From contig NZ_JACCDF010000004.1 of assembly GCF_013415105.1 (NCBI RefSeq), positions 124,001-188,000 on the forward strand: a DNA stretch of 64,000 nt, given 5' to 3'. The DNA is from Vreelandella salicampi. Lineage in GTDB: Bacteria; Pseudomonadota; Gammaproteobacteria; Pseudomonadales; Halomonadaceae. A program made the position numbers and the translations under genes. Of this stretch, positions 28,132 to 38,550 are shown piece by piece; the first letter of the stretch is position 1; each line of letters opens with the position of its first letter. Below the pieces are notes generated by a model. That model had not been told where the DNA came from. It saw only the letters and a program-made list of their open reading frames with translations, and searched no databases.

Positions 28132-29919
28132 TCAAGACGCCGCGTGACGCCCCTCGTTTTGTCGTGAAGCGGCACTGCCATCGCGCCGCTCGACAAAAAG
28201 GCTGTTGCCGGCGATCTTCTTTGCCTGATGCTTTAATGCCGACAGGTCGCTGGCGATATCCAGGGCTTCTAAACCGGCGTCGGCGGCTACCGGCTTGACC
28301 GCCACTGAGACGCTGAAAAAGGGGAAAAAACTCGCCGTTCCTTGGCGATTTTCGACCTTGATGCCGCCCTTCTCGCGGTCCACCACCTCGTAAAAGCTCG
28401 GCGCGATGGCTTCGACATGCGCTAAAATCTGGCGCGTCACATTTTCCCAGTGGGCAAGCGGTAACAGCAACATAAAGTCATCGCCGCCGATATGGCCGGT
28501 AAACCCGCCGGCACTCTCCACTTGAACCTGCAACAGCCGGGCAACCGAGATAATCACGTGATCGCCGCGAGCGTAGCCATAGGCATCGTTAAAGGCTTTA
28601 AAGTTATCCAGATCCACGTAGGCCGCTGCAAAGCCCTCCCCTGAGCTTAGGTAATCGTTTAGGGTGTCGTTGATCAAAATATTGCCGGGAAGCCCGGTCA
28701 GCGGATTGGCGTGGCGCGCTTGGCGGACCTGAATGGCGGTAATTTCGCGCAGCAGATCGACGATATTTCCCATCCCCAAATAGCCGCCGTTTTGCGTCAC
28801 CACAAAATCTTCCTGCTCAATCTCGTGGCTGTCGGTTAGCCGCTGACTCAGCACTTCCAGCGGCATCTCCGCCTCGGCCACCAGCATGCGTTTATCGGCC
28901 ACATCCATCACGCGGGTTTTGGCGTACAGCGCGTGACTAAAAGGATTGGTGAACAAGGCTAAAAAGCTACTGCGCCGGACAACCGCCAGCGGTTTACCGT
29001 CCTGGACTACCGCTACACAGCGAAGCTCGGGGTGGCAGCGAAAGCGCTCGGCAAGCTTGGGCACCGAACATTCAGGCGCCACGTCGGCTACCTGCCGACA
29101 AATCGTGCGCGCGTTGCGCCCGGCGATGACCTGAAGCGGTGCGGTACCCGGCAGCGGCATGGCGAGCTTAATCGGTGGCTCGCTTTTGGGGCGGGAAAAG
29201 TAAAAGCCCTGTAGCAGCGAGAGCCCCCGGTCGAGCTCCCACAGGCATAAATGCTCGGCGGCCGTTTCGACGCCTTCAGCAATCAGCTTGCAATCGAGGC
29301 TACGCGCAACCCCAATAATCGAGCGCAGAAACTCGCGCTTAGCGGGTTCTTGGTCGACGCCAGAGATAAAATGGCGATCCAGCTTGACGAAATCTGGCCG
29401 CAGCTCGGACCAGTGGCGCAAACTGGAATGGCCCGCACCTAAATCGTCCAAGGCAACGCGAAAACCCATGTCGCGGTAATGGTCCACTGCTTGGCGCATA
29501 AGTGCGTAGTCATGGATCGGCACGTGCTCGGTAAGCTCGATCACCACTCTTTCCGCGGGAATGCCTGCATCGTTAATAAAGCCAAGCGTCAGGCCCTCGC
29601 GAAAGTCGCGCTCGACGATGGTCAGCGGCATCACATTGAGAAAAAGAAAGCCGGGCAAATCCAACGCGGCGAAGCGATGAATCGCCAAACGGCGGCAGAG
29701 AATATCCAGCTCCACCAGCTTGCCCGCTTGAGTGGCCACCTCAAATAGCCGTAGCGGTGAATGCAGCGGCGAAGCCACCGGCCCGCGCACCAGCGCCTCG
29801 TAGCCGTAAATCGCCTGCTGACTGGTATCAACAATAGGCTGAAAAAGTACATCGAGCGCCTCATCGGCGATGATGCGCGTTAGCCACTGTGCTTCCTGAG
29901 CGGTCATACCTGCCATCAC
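28132..29919 (-). CDS. EAL-CBS pair-GGDEF(degenerate) c-di-GMP phosphodiesterase
   Basis: 595 residues. An N-terminal EAL domain (about 15-255) keeps EAL (41-43), FLNVMP, IELTE, LDDLGAGHSSL, VKLDRHF and AEGVET. Residues about 265-395 look like a CBS-type pair (VPKLAERFRCHPELRCVAVV, MPLEVLSQRLTD), and the GGDEF domain (about 400-575) has GGDDF (478-482), a variant. The order EAL, CBS, GGDEF is the known TBD-type architecture. Net activity is likely c-di-GMP hydrolysis, with the CBS region as a nucleotide sensor; this is inference. No membrane segment is seen. Confidence 0.9.
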   Translation of the reverse strand: MMAGMTAQEAQWLTRIIADEALDVLFQPIVDTSQQAIYGYEALVRGPVASPLHSPLRLFEVATQAGKLVELDILCRRLAIHRFAALDLPGFLFLNVMPLTIVERDFREGLTLGFINDAGIPAERVVIELTEHVPIHDYALMRQAVDHYRDMGFRVALDDLGAGHSSLRHWSELRPDFVKLDRHFISGVDQEPAKREFLRSIIGVARSLDCKLIAEGVETAAEHLCLWELDRGLSLLQGFYFSRPKSEPPIKLAMPLPGTAPLQVIAGRNARTICRQVADVAPECSVPKLAERFRCHPELRCVAVVQDGKPLAVVRRSSFLALFTNPFSHALYAKTRVMDVADKRMLVAEAEMPLEVLSQRLTDSHEIEQEDFVVTQNGGYLGMGNIVDLLREITAIQVRQARHANPLTGLPGNILINDTLNDYLSSGEGFAAAYVDLDNFKAFNDAYGYARGDHVIISVARLLQVQVESAGGFTGHIGGDDFMLLLPLAHWENVTRQILAHVEAIAPSFYEVVDREKGGIKVENRQGTASFFPFFSVSVAVKPVAADAGLEALDIASDLSALKHQAKKIAGNSLFVERRDGSAASRQNEGRHAAS

Positions 29920-30028
29920 CTTGCGTCAGAATCCAACGCACAGCGTGCGTCATTATGGTGACAGTCACGTGACAACGCCGCTAAAACTGCTATTTCAAGT
30001 ACCGCGATTCCAAGCTCCAGTGAAACGC

Positions 30029-30742
30029 TTACCGACTTGCCACCGGGGCACGCTTGTCGGGGTTGGTGCCGTGACGATCTTCCCAGCCAGCGACGCCCAC
30101 CAAGGGCACAAAGCGCACTTGAGTAAGAGGCTCCTCGTGAAATTCATCGACCGAGACCCGCGTCACGCGGATCAGCGCCTGCTCGGTTTGCGTAGGCCCC
30201 ACCGGAATTACCAGGCGCCCACCGACCGCTAACTGCTGCTTGAGCGACTCGGGCACCTCGGGGCCGCCAGCAGCCACTACGATGGCATCATAGGGCGCCT
30301 TTTCAGACCAGCCCAGAGTACCATCGGTATGAATCACCTCGACGTTATCGTAGCCAAGCACTTGGAGCACCTGGTGGGCGCTGTCGGCCAGCGTCTGGTA
30401 GCGCTCAAGCGTCACCACCTCTTCGCCGATTTCACCCAGCACGGCGGCAGCGTAGCCCGAGCCGGTACCTACCTCAAGAAGTCGGCCACCGCCGGTAAGC
30501 TGCAACGCATCCACCATGTGGGCCACGATGTAAGGCTGAGAGATGGACTGATGCTCGTTGATCGGCTGCGGCGCGTCTTCATAGGCAAAATCGCGCATGT
30601 CAGGCGGCAGAAAGGCCTCCCGCGGCACCTTGCCCATGGCATTGAGTACCACCGTTGAGGCGATGCCACGCCCGGCGATCTGGCGCTCCACCATCATTTG
30701 GCGACGGCGTGCATAAGCTCGCTGATCGCTTTCCTCTGCCAT
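30029..30742 (-). CDS. pcm: Protein-L-isoaspartate O-methyltransferase
   Basis: 237 residues, slightly longer than usual. It methylates L-isoaspartyl residues of aged proteins to start their repair. The SAM motif is LLEVGTGSGYAAAVLGEI, preceded by INEHQSISQPYIVAHMVDAL, the family signature; YDAIVVAAGGPEVPESL and VGGRLVIPVG follow. An Arg-rich N-terminus (QRAYARRRQMMVERQI) is common in gammaproteobacterial Pcm. Normally pcm is linked to surE and nlpD, but here it is isolated. Confidence 0.95.
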   Translation of the reverse strand: MAEESDQRAYARRRQMMVERQIAGRGIASTVVLNAMGKVPREAFLPPDMRDFAYEDAPQPINEHQSISQPYIVAHMVDALQLTGGGRLLEVGTGSGYAAAVLGEIGEEVVTLERYQTLADSAHQVLQVLGYDNVEVIHTDGTLGWSEKAPYDAIVVAAGGPEVPESLKQQLAVGGRLVIPVGPTQTEQALIRVTRVSVDEFHEEPLTQVRFVPLVGVAGWEDRHGTNPDKRAPVASR

Positions 30743-30849
30743 GTCGCTATCCTCGTGTCCGCTATTAATCTAAAAGGTAGTATACGCGGACCGAGAACCC
30801 CCAAATCGGTGATGTCGTGAATCAATAAGAGAGCACTCACAGACAGCAC

Positions 30850-32787
30850 TCAGTCTGTTTTTGGCGGAGGAAACACCACGTCATCGCCACGGGCATCGAG
30901 CTGGCGAATATCCGTTGGGCGGCCCTGCTCGTCCAAGGTCACCAAGCCAATCCCGCTGGCATTCCACAGCCGTTCGCCCGCTTTAGCGCGGTCCGGGTCG
31001 CGCGGGTAGACGGCGAGCTTGCGCCGTTTGGTGAACCAGTTAAGCGGCGAGAAAGGCGCATAAAGCCAACGATTCAAACGGTCGAAAACATCCAACAGCG
31101 TATCGGGGAAGGTGTTTTTCACCCCGCTGGAGGTGATTTGCCAAAGCCTCGGCGAGTGCTGACGGTGGCGGACGATAATGTCGTAGGCAAACGAATAGTG
31201 AACATCGCCCGAGAGAATGACGTAGTTGCCCGGCGTTTTGGAGTGACGCCAAATGTGCAGGAGGACATTCGCCGCGCCACGGTGGGCCATCCAGTTTTCC
31301 GCATCCACGACCAGCGGTTTGCCCAACCAGGTAAATATCTTTTGCACGCCCTCGATCAGCTTCACCCCAAACATCGGCGCTGGCGAGACAATTACCGCAC
31401 TCGGCGCGCCCAGTAGCGCCTGCTGCATTTCTATCAGCGCTTCCCAATCCATTAACCCCGAAGGGCGGTTGGGGCTTCTCTCGCTGCGCCAGCGGCGGGT
31501 GCGCGTATCCAGCACGATCAGCGCAGGCGTGCCGGGAAGGTGAAATTCCCAGCCTTGAAAGCGCTGCACGTCATCGATCAAGGCATCATGATCGCTCATG
31601 GGAAGCGCCCCCTGCGCCTGCTCAAGGCATTGGCGCACCTTCGCCACTAGCGGATTGAGCGTTTCCGGTGCGTTGCCCCAGCCCTGACAGAGCAAATAGG
31701 CCAGCAGTGCATTGCCGATAATGCGCTTAGAAAACGGATGGCCGTAGGCCGCGCGCTCCCAGTCCGCCGTGAGGTTCCAATCATCGGTCACGTCGTGATC
31801 GTCAAAAATCATCAGGGTGGGAAGGTGCGCCATCACCCGCGCACACTGCGGCAACCCTGCCACAAAGGCATCGATGATGGGCTGTTCCTGGCGATAGATA
31901 GCACTCTCCGCTGCATCCAGCGCCGGCATGTCAGGGGCGATGAGCTGCCAAGGCGTTGGCGACCAGACCAAACAGTACATCGCTAGCATTTCCGCCAGTG
32001 TCATCAAGTGATTATGCGCGTTAGCAGAGGTAAACACCGGCTTTTTTACCCCGCCGAAAAAGCGCTCACGCAGGGCGGTGTTGCTGGTCACATCGGGCAG
32101 CAGTGCTTCACGGTGGTAATACGTGTTGGTTGAACGATAAAGCGTCTGACTATCCTCAACCGTCGCCCCTTCAAGGTGCTCATCCACGAGGCCTAACCGG
32201 GCAATCAGCGCGTGTATCGCGCGCAACATCGGCCCTGCCACGTCATCCACGTAGACCTGGTCGCCGGTCATCAATAGCCATGCCGGGCGCTCGGTCGCTG
32301 CCGCGCCGCCCTGTTCTTCAAGCCAGGTATCCGCACGCACGAGGCCATCGGCGCTATCGTGGTGGGGCTTACGGCAGGAACCGTGCATCAGTTGATGGTG
32401 GCGCGAGGCAATCACCACGCTTGGCGACTCGGCTCCCGCATAACAAAGCCACGGCGCCCACTCGGCAATGCCCTGCTGCGTGCCGTTTGCTTGCGTGAGC
32501 AGCACGTCGTAGGGGATCGGCGTATCCATGGGAAGCGGCTGCGACAGCGGCAAGTCGATCAGATAAACGTAGGCATGCTCGCCGAGCGGCAAACACTGTG
32601 ACGCCGCGTCTAGGCGATGACGCTGCGCCTCGCCTTCCGGCGGGGTTAACGTCAGTGTCAGCGAAACCCTGCGCGAGGCCACCAGCCACATCACCCAGCG
32701 GGTAGGCGTGATACGCCGCAGCAGCGGGCCAGCGAGGATGTCCGGCAGCGGGGCTGTCTCTGTCGCGGCTGACGCATTTGAGTGCAT
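30850..32787 (-). CDS. PhoD-like metallophosphatase family protein
   Basis: About 645 residues. The metal-binding blocks of PhoD-like phosphatases are all visible: LMTGDQVYVDDVAG, LMIFDDHDVTDDWN and ILSGDVHYSFAYDI, and an N-terminal beta-sandwich region precedes them. No twin-arginine or Sec signal is evident at the N-terminus, so unlike classical PhoD this one seems cytoplasmic. The ATG at 32787 is preferred over one 45 bases upstream, because the latter would run into the promoter area of the divergent DUF1853 gene. Substrate unknown; a phosphodiesterase or phosphomonoesterase activity is expected. Confidence 0.85.
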   Translation of the reverse strand: MHSNASAATETAPLPDILAGPLLRRITPTRWVMWLVASRRVSLTLTLTPPEGEAQRHRLDAASQCLPLGEHAYVYLIDLPLSQPLPMDTPIPYDVLLTQANGTQQGIAEWAPWLCYAGAESPSVVIASRHHQLMHGSCRKPHHDSADGLVRADTWLEEQGGAAATERPAWLLMTGDQVYVDDVAGPMLRAIHALIARLGLVDEHLEGATVEDSQTLYRSTNTYYHREALLPDVTSNTALRERFFGGVKKPVFTSANAHNHLMTLAEMLAMYCLVWSPTPWQLIAPDMPALDAAESAIYRQEQPIIDAFVAGLPQCARVMAHLPTLMIFDDHDVTDDWNLTADWERAAYGHPFSKRIIGNALLAYLLCQGWGNAPETLNPLVAKVRQCLEQAQGALPMSDHDALIDDVQRFQGWEFHLPGTPALIVLDTRTRRWRSERSPNRPSGLMDWEALIEMQQALLGAPSAVIVSPAPMFGVKLIEGVQKIFTWLGKPLVVDAENWMAHRGAANVLLHIWRHSKTPGNYVILSGDVHYSFAYDIIVRHRQHSPRLWQITSSGVKNTFPDTLLDVFDRLNRWLYAPFSPLNWFTKRRKLAVYPRDPDRAKAGERLWNASGIGLVTLDEQGRPTDIRQLDARGDDVVFPPPKTD

Positions 32788-32943
32788 AGCTTTTCCTTCT
32801 GCTCGGGCCACAATCTGAGTTGATTGAACCACGAATCCACTAGGCGGTTGAAAGCCGAGGTGTTAACGATTTCAAACGGCCGACATGTTACCTTGACCGT
32901 CAATGAAGACACGCAACGATGCCATGTGACAGAAGGAGTCTTC

Positions 32944-33945
32944 TTGAAAACCGAGATTGCTCAATGGCCGTCGCATGGCCATACGGTCGGCCTGGAAAAC
33001 GTAGCCACTGAGATGGAACATCCTGCCCTGCGGGATATCGCCTGGCTGCTCCACACCCCTGATATCGTCGTGCTACCCGATATTTCTGGCCGGCCCAGCT
33101 TAAAAGCGCTTGGGTGGGCAGATGCGCACGCACTCACCCGCTGGCTAGCGCGCCAGCGTCAGGGCGTCGAGTCGTTTTCTTGGCGCGCGCTGCGCCATTC
33201 ACGGATGGGGCATTACCACGAGCGGCTGTGGCACTACGTGCTCGACCATGCGCCCGATACGCGATTGCTGGCGACCAACGTGCGTGTTTTCCAGCGGCGC
33301 AACACCCTGGGCGAGCTGGATATCCTCTACCGTACCTGCTTTGATCCCGCCCCCATTCACTTGGAAGTGGCGATCAAGTTCTACCTGGGGCTGCCCGATG
33401 GCCCGGGAGAAGAGGCGAGTCTAAGCCGCTGGATCGGGCCGGGCGGGTTGGATAGTTTGGCGCTTAAATGTCGGCACATTGCTCGTCACCAACTGCCCAT
33501 CGCACGTACGCCGCCTGCTCGCAAAACGTTGGCGCACTGGCTCGCGCCGCGTGACAGCGGTGAATCCCTGCCGCCTATTCGCTCGCAGCTCGCGCTGCCC
33601 GGTGTCCTCTTTTATCCTTGGCACGCTAGGCTTTCACCCCCTAGAGGGGCAATGACGGCGCATCGGCGTGGTCTTTGGTGCTACTTACAGGATTGGCCGA
33701 CACTGGCTGCCGGTTTTCCGTCCGATACGCTTGCCGCGTGGTTGGAAAAGCCGCATTGGCTCGCACCGCCAGCGCTAGCAAGCTTTCAGCCGTTACATGA
33801 CGCCATCTCGCCGATTCTCGACCGCGTGATGGCCTACAGTACCCCACAGCAGGTGATGGTTTACCACCCCCACAACGGCCAGACCCAGCGTATCTTCATC
33901 GTGCCCAGCGGTTGGCCGCGCCAGATTCCCTTGCCGCCGCGCTAG
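32944..33945 (+). CDS. DUF1853 family protein (PD-(D/E)XK-like fold)
   Basis: About 333 residues. The core EHPALRDIAWLLHTPDIV, followed by LGELDILYRTCFD and HLEVAIKFYLGL, matches DUF1853; the D-x(n)-ExK spacing in the last two blocks is nuclease-like, but activity is unproven. The start is uncertain. TTG at 32944 has GAAGGAG five bases upstream and is chosen; the frame extends 120 bases further 5', and the ATG at 33013 coincides with where homologues usually begin. The gene is divergent from the phosphatase gene and converges on proB. Confidence 0.8.
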   Translation: MKTEIAQWPSHGHTVGLENVATEMEHPALRDIAWLLHTPDIVVLPDISGRPSLKALGWADAHALTRWLARQRQGVESFSWRALRHSRMGHYHERLWHYVLDHAPDTRLLATNVRVFQRRNTLGELDILYRTCFDPAPIHLEVAIKFYLGLPDGPGEEASLSRWIGPGGLDSLALKCRHIARHQLPIARTPPARKTLAHWLAPRDSGESLPPIRSQLALPGVLFYPWHARLSPPRGAMTAHRRGLWCYLQDWPTLAAGFPSDTLAAWLEKPHWLAPPALASFQPLHDAISPILDRVMAYSTPQQVMVYHPHNGQTQRIFIVPSGWPRQIPLPPR

Positions 33946-33963
33946 CGTTAAACAACCGTCTGA

Positions 33964-35097
33964 TCATACCACGACCAAGTTATCGCGATGGATTAGCTCG
34001 GGAGCTTCCATGTAGCCCAGGATGGCTTCAATTTGATGGCTCGGCTGGCCTGCGAGCTGGCGCGCCTCTTCAGCGCCGTAGTTCACCAGGCCTTTTGCCA
34101 CCAGCGCGCCTTGCTCGTCCACGCAGGTCACCATATCGCCACGGCGGAAGCCACCCTGCACCTCACACACGCCCACGGCCAAGAGGCTTGAGCCTTTATC
34201 GCGCAGGACTTTAACCGCCCCGGCATCAAGGGTGAGCGTACCGCGCACCTGTAGCTGACCGGCCAGCCAGCGCTTACGCGCCGCGATTGGCGCCTGTTCA
34301 GGCCGCAAGAGCGTGCCCAGCCGCTCGCCTGCCATTAACCGGGTGAGTACTTCAGGCTGGCGGCCGCTGGCGATCACCGTCACCGCACCGGAGCGCGCGG
34401 CTAACTGCGCCGCGCGCACTTTAGTGCTCATACCGCCACGGCCCAGCGCACCGCCGGTACCGGCTACCGCCGCCAAGCGTGGGTCATCAGCGTGCCCGTC
34501 GGTGATCAGCTTCGCATCCGGGGTGTGACGTGGGTCGGCGTCAAACAGCCCTTCCTGGTCGGTCAGCAGGAATAGCGCATCGGCTTCGAGCAGATTGGCC
34601 ACCAATGCGCCGAGGGTGTCGTTATCGCCAAAGCGAATCTCGTCGGTGACCACGGTGTCGTTTTCATTGATCACCGGCACCACGCGCATCTCCACCAGCG
34701 TACGCAACGCCGAGAGCGCGTTGAGGTAGCGCTTGCGATTGGAGAGGTCATCGTGAGTCAGCAGCACTTGTGCGGTGAGCATGCCGTGGCGGGCAAAGTG
34801 CTGCTCATAGCACTGGGTCAGCCCGTTCTGGCCGACCGCAGCAGCGGCTTGCAATTCGTGTACGGCGCTGGGGCGCACTTGCCACCCCAAGCGCACCATA
34901 CCAGCGGCTACCGCACCGGAGGAGACCAGCACGACCTCAATATCGCGCTGATGCAGCGCGGCGATCTGATCAACCCAACGGCCAATCGCGGCGTCATCCA
35001 GCCCACGGCCATCATTGGTTAACAGCGCGCTGCCGATTTTGACCACCACACGCCGCGCGCCGCTTAGCGCTTCGCGACCGAGTGCCTGCTCGCTCAC
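33964..35097 (-). CDS. proB: Glutamate 5-kinase
   Basis: About 377 residues from the GTG at 35097, which has GGAGAGG at suitable distance; a longer frame upstream would overlap obgE. It phosphorylates L-glutamate in the first step of proline synthesis. The amino acid kinase domain ([42 protein letters not shown]) is followed by a C-terminal PUA domain, the usual bacterial form. Next to obgE as in many gammaproteobacteria. In a halophile, proline is also an osmolyte. Confidence 0.96.
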   Translation of the reverse strand: MSEQALGREALSGARRVVVKIGSALLTNDGRGLDDAAIGRWVDQIAALHQRDIEVVLVSSGAVAAGMVRLGWQVRPSAVHELQAAAAVGQNGLTQCYEQHFARHGMLTAQVLLTHDDLSNRKRYLNALSALRTLVEMRVVPVINENDTVVTDEIRFGDNDTLGALVANLLEADALFLLTDQEGLFDADPRHTPDAKLITDGHADDPRLAAVAGTGGALGRGGMSTKVRAAQLAARSGAVTVIASGRQPEVLTRLMAGERLGTLLRPEQAPIAARKRWLAGQLQVRGTLTLDAGAVKVLRDKGSSLLAVGVCEVQGGFRRGDMVTCVDEQGALVAKGLVNYGAEEARQLAGQPSHQIEAILGYMEAPELIHRDNLVVV

Positions 35098-35128
35098 ATC
35101 ACCTCTCCATCCATCGCTAACGCCGTCA

Positions 35129-36361
<1,233 letters not shown>

Positions 36362-36410
36362 CTATGTGGTGCATGAAAACGTTGTACGCTAAAACACGCC
36401 CTACAGACAA

Positions 36411-36437
36411 AAAAGCCCCGCCATAGCGGGGCTTTTC
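36411..36437 (-). terminator. Terminator between rpmA and obgE
   Basis: AAAAGCCCCGC (36411-36421) pairs with GCGGGGCTTTT (36426-36436) around CATA, with T-runs on both strands. In the minus direction it lies 20 bases after the rpmA stop. It should limit read-through from the ribosomal protein genes into obgE. Confidence 0.9.
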
Positions 36438-36457
36438 TTTGTTCGCCGCGAATCTGC

Positions 36458-36715
36458 TTAGGCAGAAACGATGCTGACGAACTTACGGTTTTTCGGGCCT
36501 TTGGTTTCGAACTTCACCAACCCTTCGTCAAGCGCGAAGAGGGTGTGGTCTTTACCAATGCCAACGCCAGTGCCCGCGTGGAACTTGGTGCCGCGCTGAC
36601 GCACGATGATGTTGCCCGGGGTAGCCGCTTGGCCGCCGAACAGTTTCACACCAAGGCGTTTGGATTCGGAATCGCGACCGTTACGCGTGGAGCCGGCTGC
36701 CTTTTTATGTGCCAT
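36458..36715 (-). CDS. rpmA: 50S ribosomal protein L27
   Basis: 85 residues beginning [20 protein letters not shown], the bL27 signature, with [20 protein letters not shown] following. Located next to the peptidyl transferase centre. It follows rplU by 31 bases, the universal order. Confidence 0.98.
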   Translation of the reverse strand: MAHKKAAGSTRNGRDSESKRLGVKLFGGQAATPGNIIVRQRGTKFHAGTGVGIGKDHTLFALDEGLVKFETKGPKNRKFVSIVSA

Positions 36716-36746
36716 TGCAAAATCCTCCTACTGGGGAATCAACCGC

Positions 36747-37058
36747 TTATGCGGAAATTCCGGTAATTTTGACTTCGGTGAACCACTGACGGTGGCCCTG
36801 ACGCTTCATGCTGTGCTTACGACGACGGAACTTGATGATAGTCACTTTATCACCACGACCGTGATCGACGATTTCCGCCGATACTTTAGCGCCATCGACA
36901 AGCGGTGCGCCAACGGTAACATCATCGTCGTTACCGACTAACAGCACTTCATCAAACTCAATCGTTTCGCCGGTGGCGACTTCGATTTTTTCAAGCTTGA
37001 GCGTCTGACCTTCTTCAACGCGGTACTGCTTACCACCGCTTTTGATTACTGCGAACAT
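36747..37058 (-). CDS. rplU: 50S ribosomal protein L21
   Basis: 103 residues beginning [18 protein letters not shown], the bL21 signature; the C-terminal [16 protein letters not shown] binds 23S rRNA. First gene of rplU-rpmA, driven by the promoter at 37204-37232. Confidence 0.98.
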   Translation of the reverse strand: MFAVIKSGGKQYRVEEGQTLKLEKIEVATGETIEFDEVLLVGNDDDVTVGAPLVDGAKVSAEIVDHGRGDKVTIIKFRRRKHSMKRQGHRQWFTEVKITGISA

Positions 37059-37203
37059 GTCTCTCTCCAGGACGGATCACTGTTGCCATACTACCGCGTT
37101 AACGGCAATGACGGCGCTCATCGGCTTGGCTCTTGGTCGACCTGCGGCGAGTGGCGCCCCTTTCGGCAGCCATCTGACAGGGAGCATGATGAGCGGGTCG
37201 CGG

Positions 37204-37232
37204 ATTATAGCGAGTTTGGCCTACTACCACAA
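37204..37232 (-). promoter_or_regulatory. Sigma-70-type promoter of rplU-rpmA
   Basis: On the minus strand TTGTGG (37227-37232), a 17-base spacer and a perfect TATAAT (37204-37209). The predicted start leaves a leader of about 140 bases before rplU. It lies just downstream of the end of the CsgG-like gene. Confidence 0.75.
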
Positions 37233-37266
37233 CCTCTTCACCCGCTCTCATCGTTATTATCCAAGC

Positions 37267-38550
37267 CTAACAAGGGTCCATTGGCAAGCAAACCCGTTCG
37301 CGTGTACCACGTAGCGCCTCGCGTTCGGCTTCACGGGTGGCGTTACCGGTGGCGTCAATGCGGCGCAACACCTGCCCATTTCCCGATACGCTGCCTTTCA
37401 CCACGCGGGCATAGGCAACCTTTGGTGCCACTCGGCTAATCTCTACATCGGCTTGCCATGTTTCACGTGCGCCAAGGCGTTCCCCGTGATACGGATCTTT
37501 ATAGGCTTTCCCGATATCGTAAACGGCCCAGCGCTGCCCCTGCCTTACCATGCCTTGGCCTTGGTTAAGCACCAGTTGCTCTGGCTCGCTTTCGACCACG
37601 CGCAGAGGGTAAATGACATTTAAGGCCTGAAACGTCAGCTCATCGCCCAAACGGTCATAAACCTGTTGCGAGAACCCGCCACCATTGGGTGCGTCAATGC
37701 CTAATGCGGCCAGATCTGTCGTGAGCGTATGGCTCCACATCACCTGCCCCGTAGCGGGAATGACAACGCGCGCTTCTAAGGTCGCAACGCCTTCCCCTTG
37801 TTGCGAACGCTCGCCGGTAATCGGGTTACTAACCTCTTTCATCGACATATCCAGCTCCGTCAGGCGCGCTGTCAGCAGATAATCGGCGCCTAGCTCGCGT
37901 CCGAGCATGGCTTTCTGGGCCAGCCCAGCACGGCCTGAGGCGACGAAGCGCTGCTCAGCCGTCATTGCCGTGCGCATGTCACGGTCCAGCACGTTAAAGC
38001 GCCGCGAACTGACCAGGGCTCTCACCAGCGACTGGGTTATCCGGCGTGATACCTCGCTCGGGCTTAGCGATTGCCCACTGAGCCGCAACGCGGTTGCATC
38101 CATTTCCACCGGATACACCGCTAGCCGGCGCCGATTCGACTGCGCGCCGCTGCCGGGCACACGGTAAACGGGTAGATTGACCTCCAACTGCGCCCGCTGT
38201 CCGCCGCCGGCGGCGGGGGAAACGCTGACCACGCGATAGCCGCTGATGAGGCCACGGCTTTCTACCTGGGTAGCACTGGACGTTTCCTGTTGATAGGTCA
38301 CGGACGCTTCGCGCCCGCTGCTATCGCGTACCGACAACCGTTCCATCGAGCGGCGCAGCTCGCGGCTAGCGTCAACGTGCCCGCCGTGCACCTGACGCAC
38401 TGCCTCACCCAGGGCGTTGAAAATGGCTTCTTCACGATTGGCGCCGGTGCCTTCCGCATTAACGGTGCGTGTTTGTACACCGGCAAACGCCGAAACACTG
38501 ACACCACTCAGCACCAGCCACCCTAGCAGTAGCAGAAACAAAGAACGCAT
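37267..38550 (-). CDS. CsgG/HfaB-like envelope protein
   Basis: About 427 residues from the ATG at 38550, which overlaps the DUF6844 stop as TGATG. A signal peptide (MRSLFLLLLGWLVLSGVSVS, cleavage near AFAG) leads into a region of about 110 residues with TVNAEGTGANREEAIFNALG (a FlgT/LPP20-like opening), then a CsgG-like domain about residues 140-290 (VRALVSSRRFNVLDRDM, LGRELGADYLLTARLTELDM, GQVMWSHTL). There is no lipobox. CsgG-type domains in such proteins are periplasmic or form outer-membrane assemblies. Last gene of the four-gene envelope operon. Confidence 0.75.
   Translation of the reverse strand: MRSLFLLLLGWLVLSGVSVSAFAGVQTRTVNAEGTGANREEAIFNALGEAVRQVHGGHVDASRELRRSMERLSVRDSSGREASVTYQQETSSATQVESRGLISGYRVVSVSPAAGGGQRAQLEVNLPVYRVPGSGAQSNRRRLAVYPVEMDATALRLSGQSLSPSEVSRRITQSLVRALVSSRRFNVLDRDMRTAMTAEQRFVASGRAGLAQKAMLGRELGADYLLTARLTELDMSMKEVSNPITGERSQQGEGVATLEARVVIPATGQVMWSHTLTTDLAALGIDAPNGGGFSQQVYDRLGDELTFQALNVIYPLRVVESEPEQLVLNQGQGMVRQGQRWAVYDIGKAYKDPYHGERLGARETWQADVEISRVAPKVAYARVVKGSVSGNGQVLRRIDATGNATREAEREALRGTRERVCLPMDPC

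Noticed and set aside
37042..37439. Plus-strand open frames upstream of rplU
   Set aside because: They cover the rplU promoter and the end of the CsgG-like gene on the other strand, without domains.
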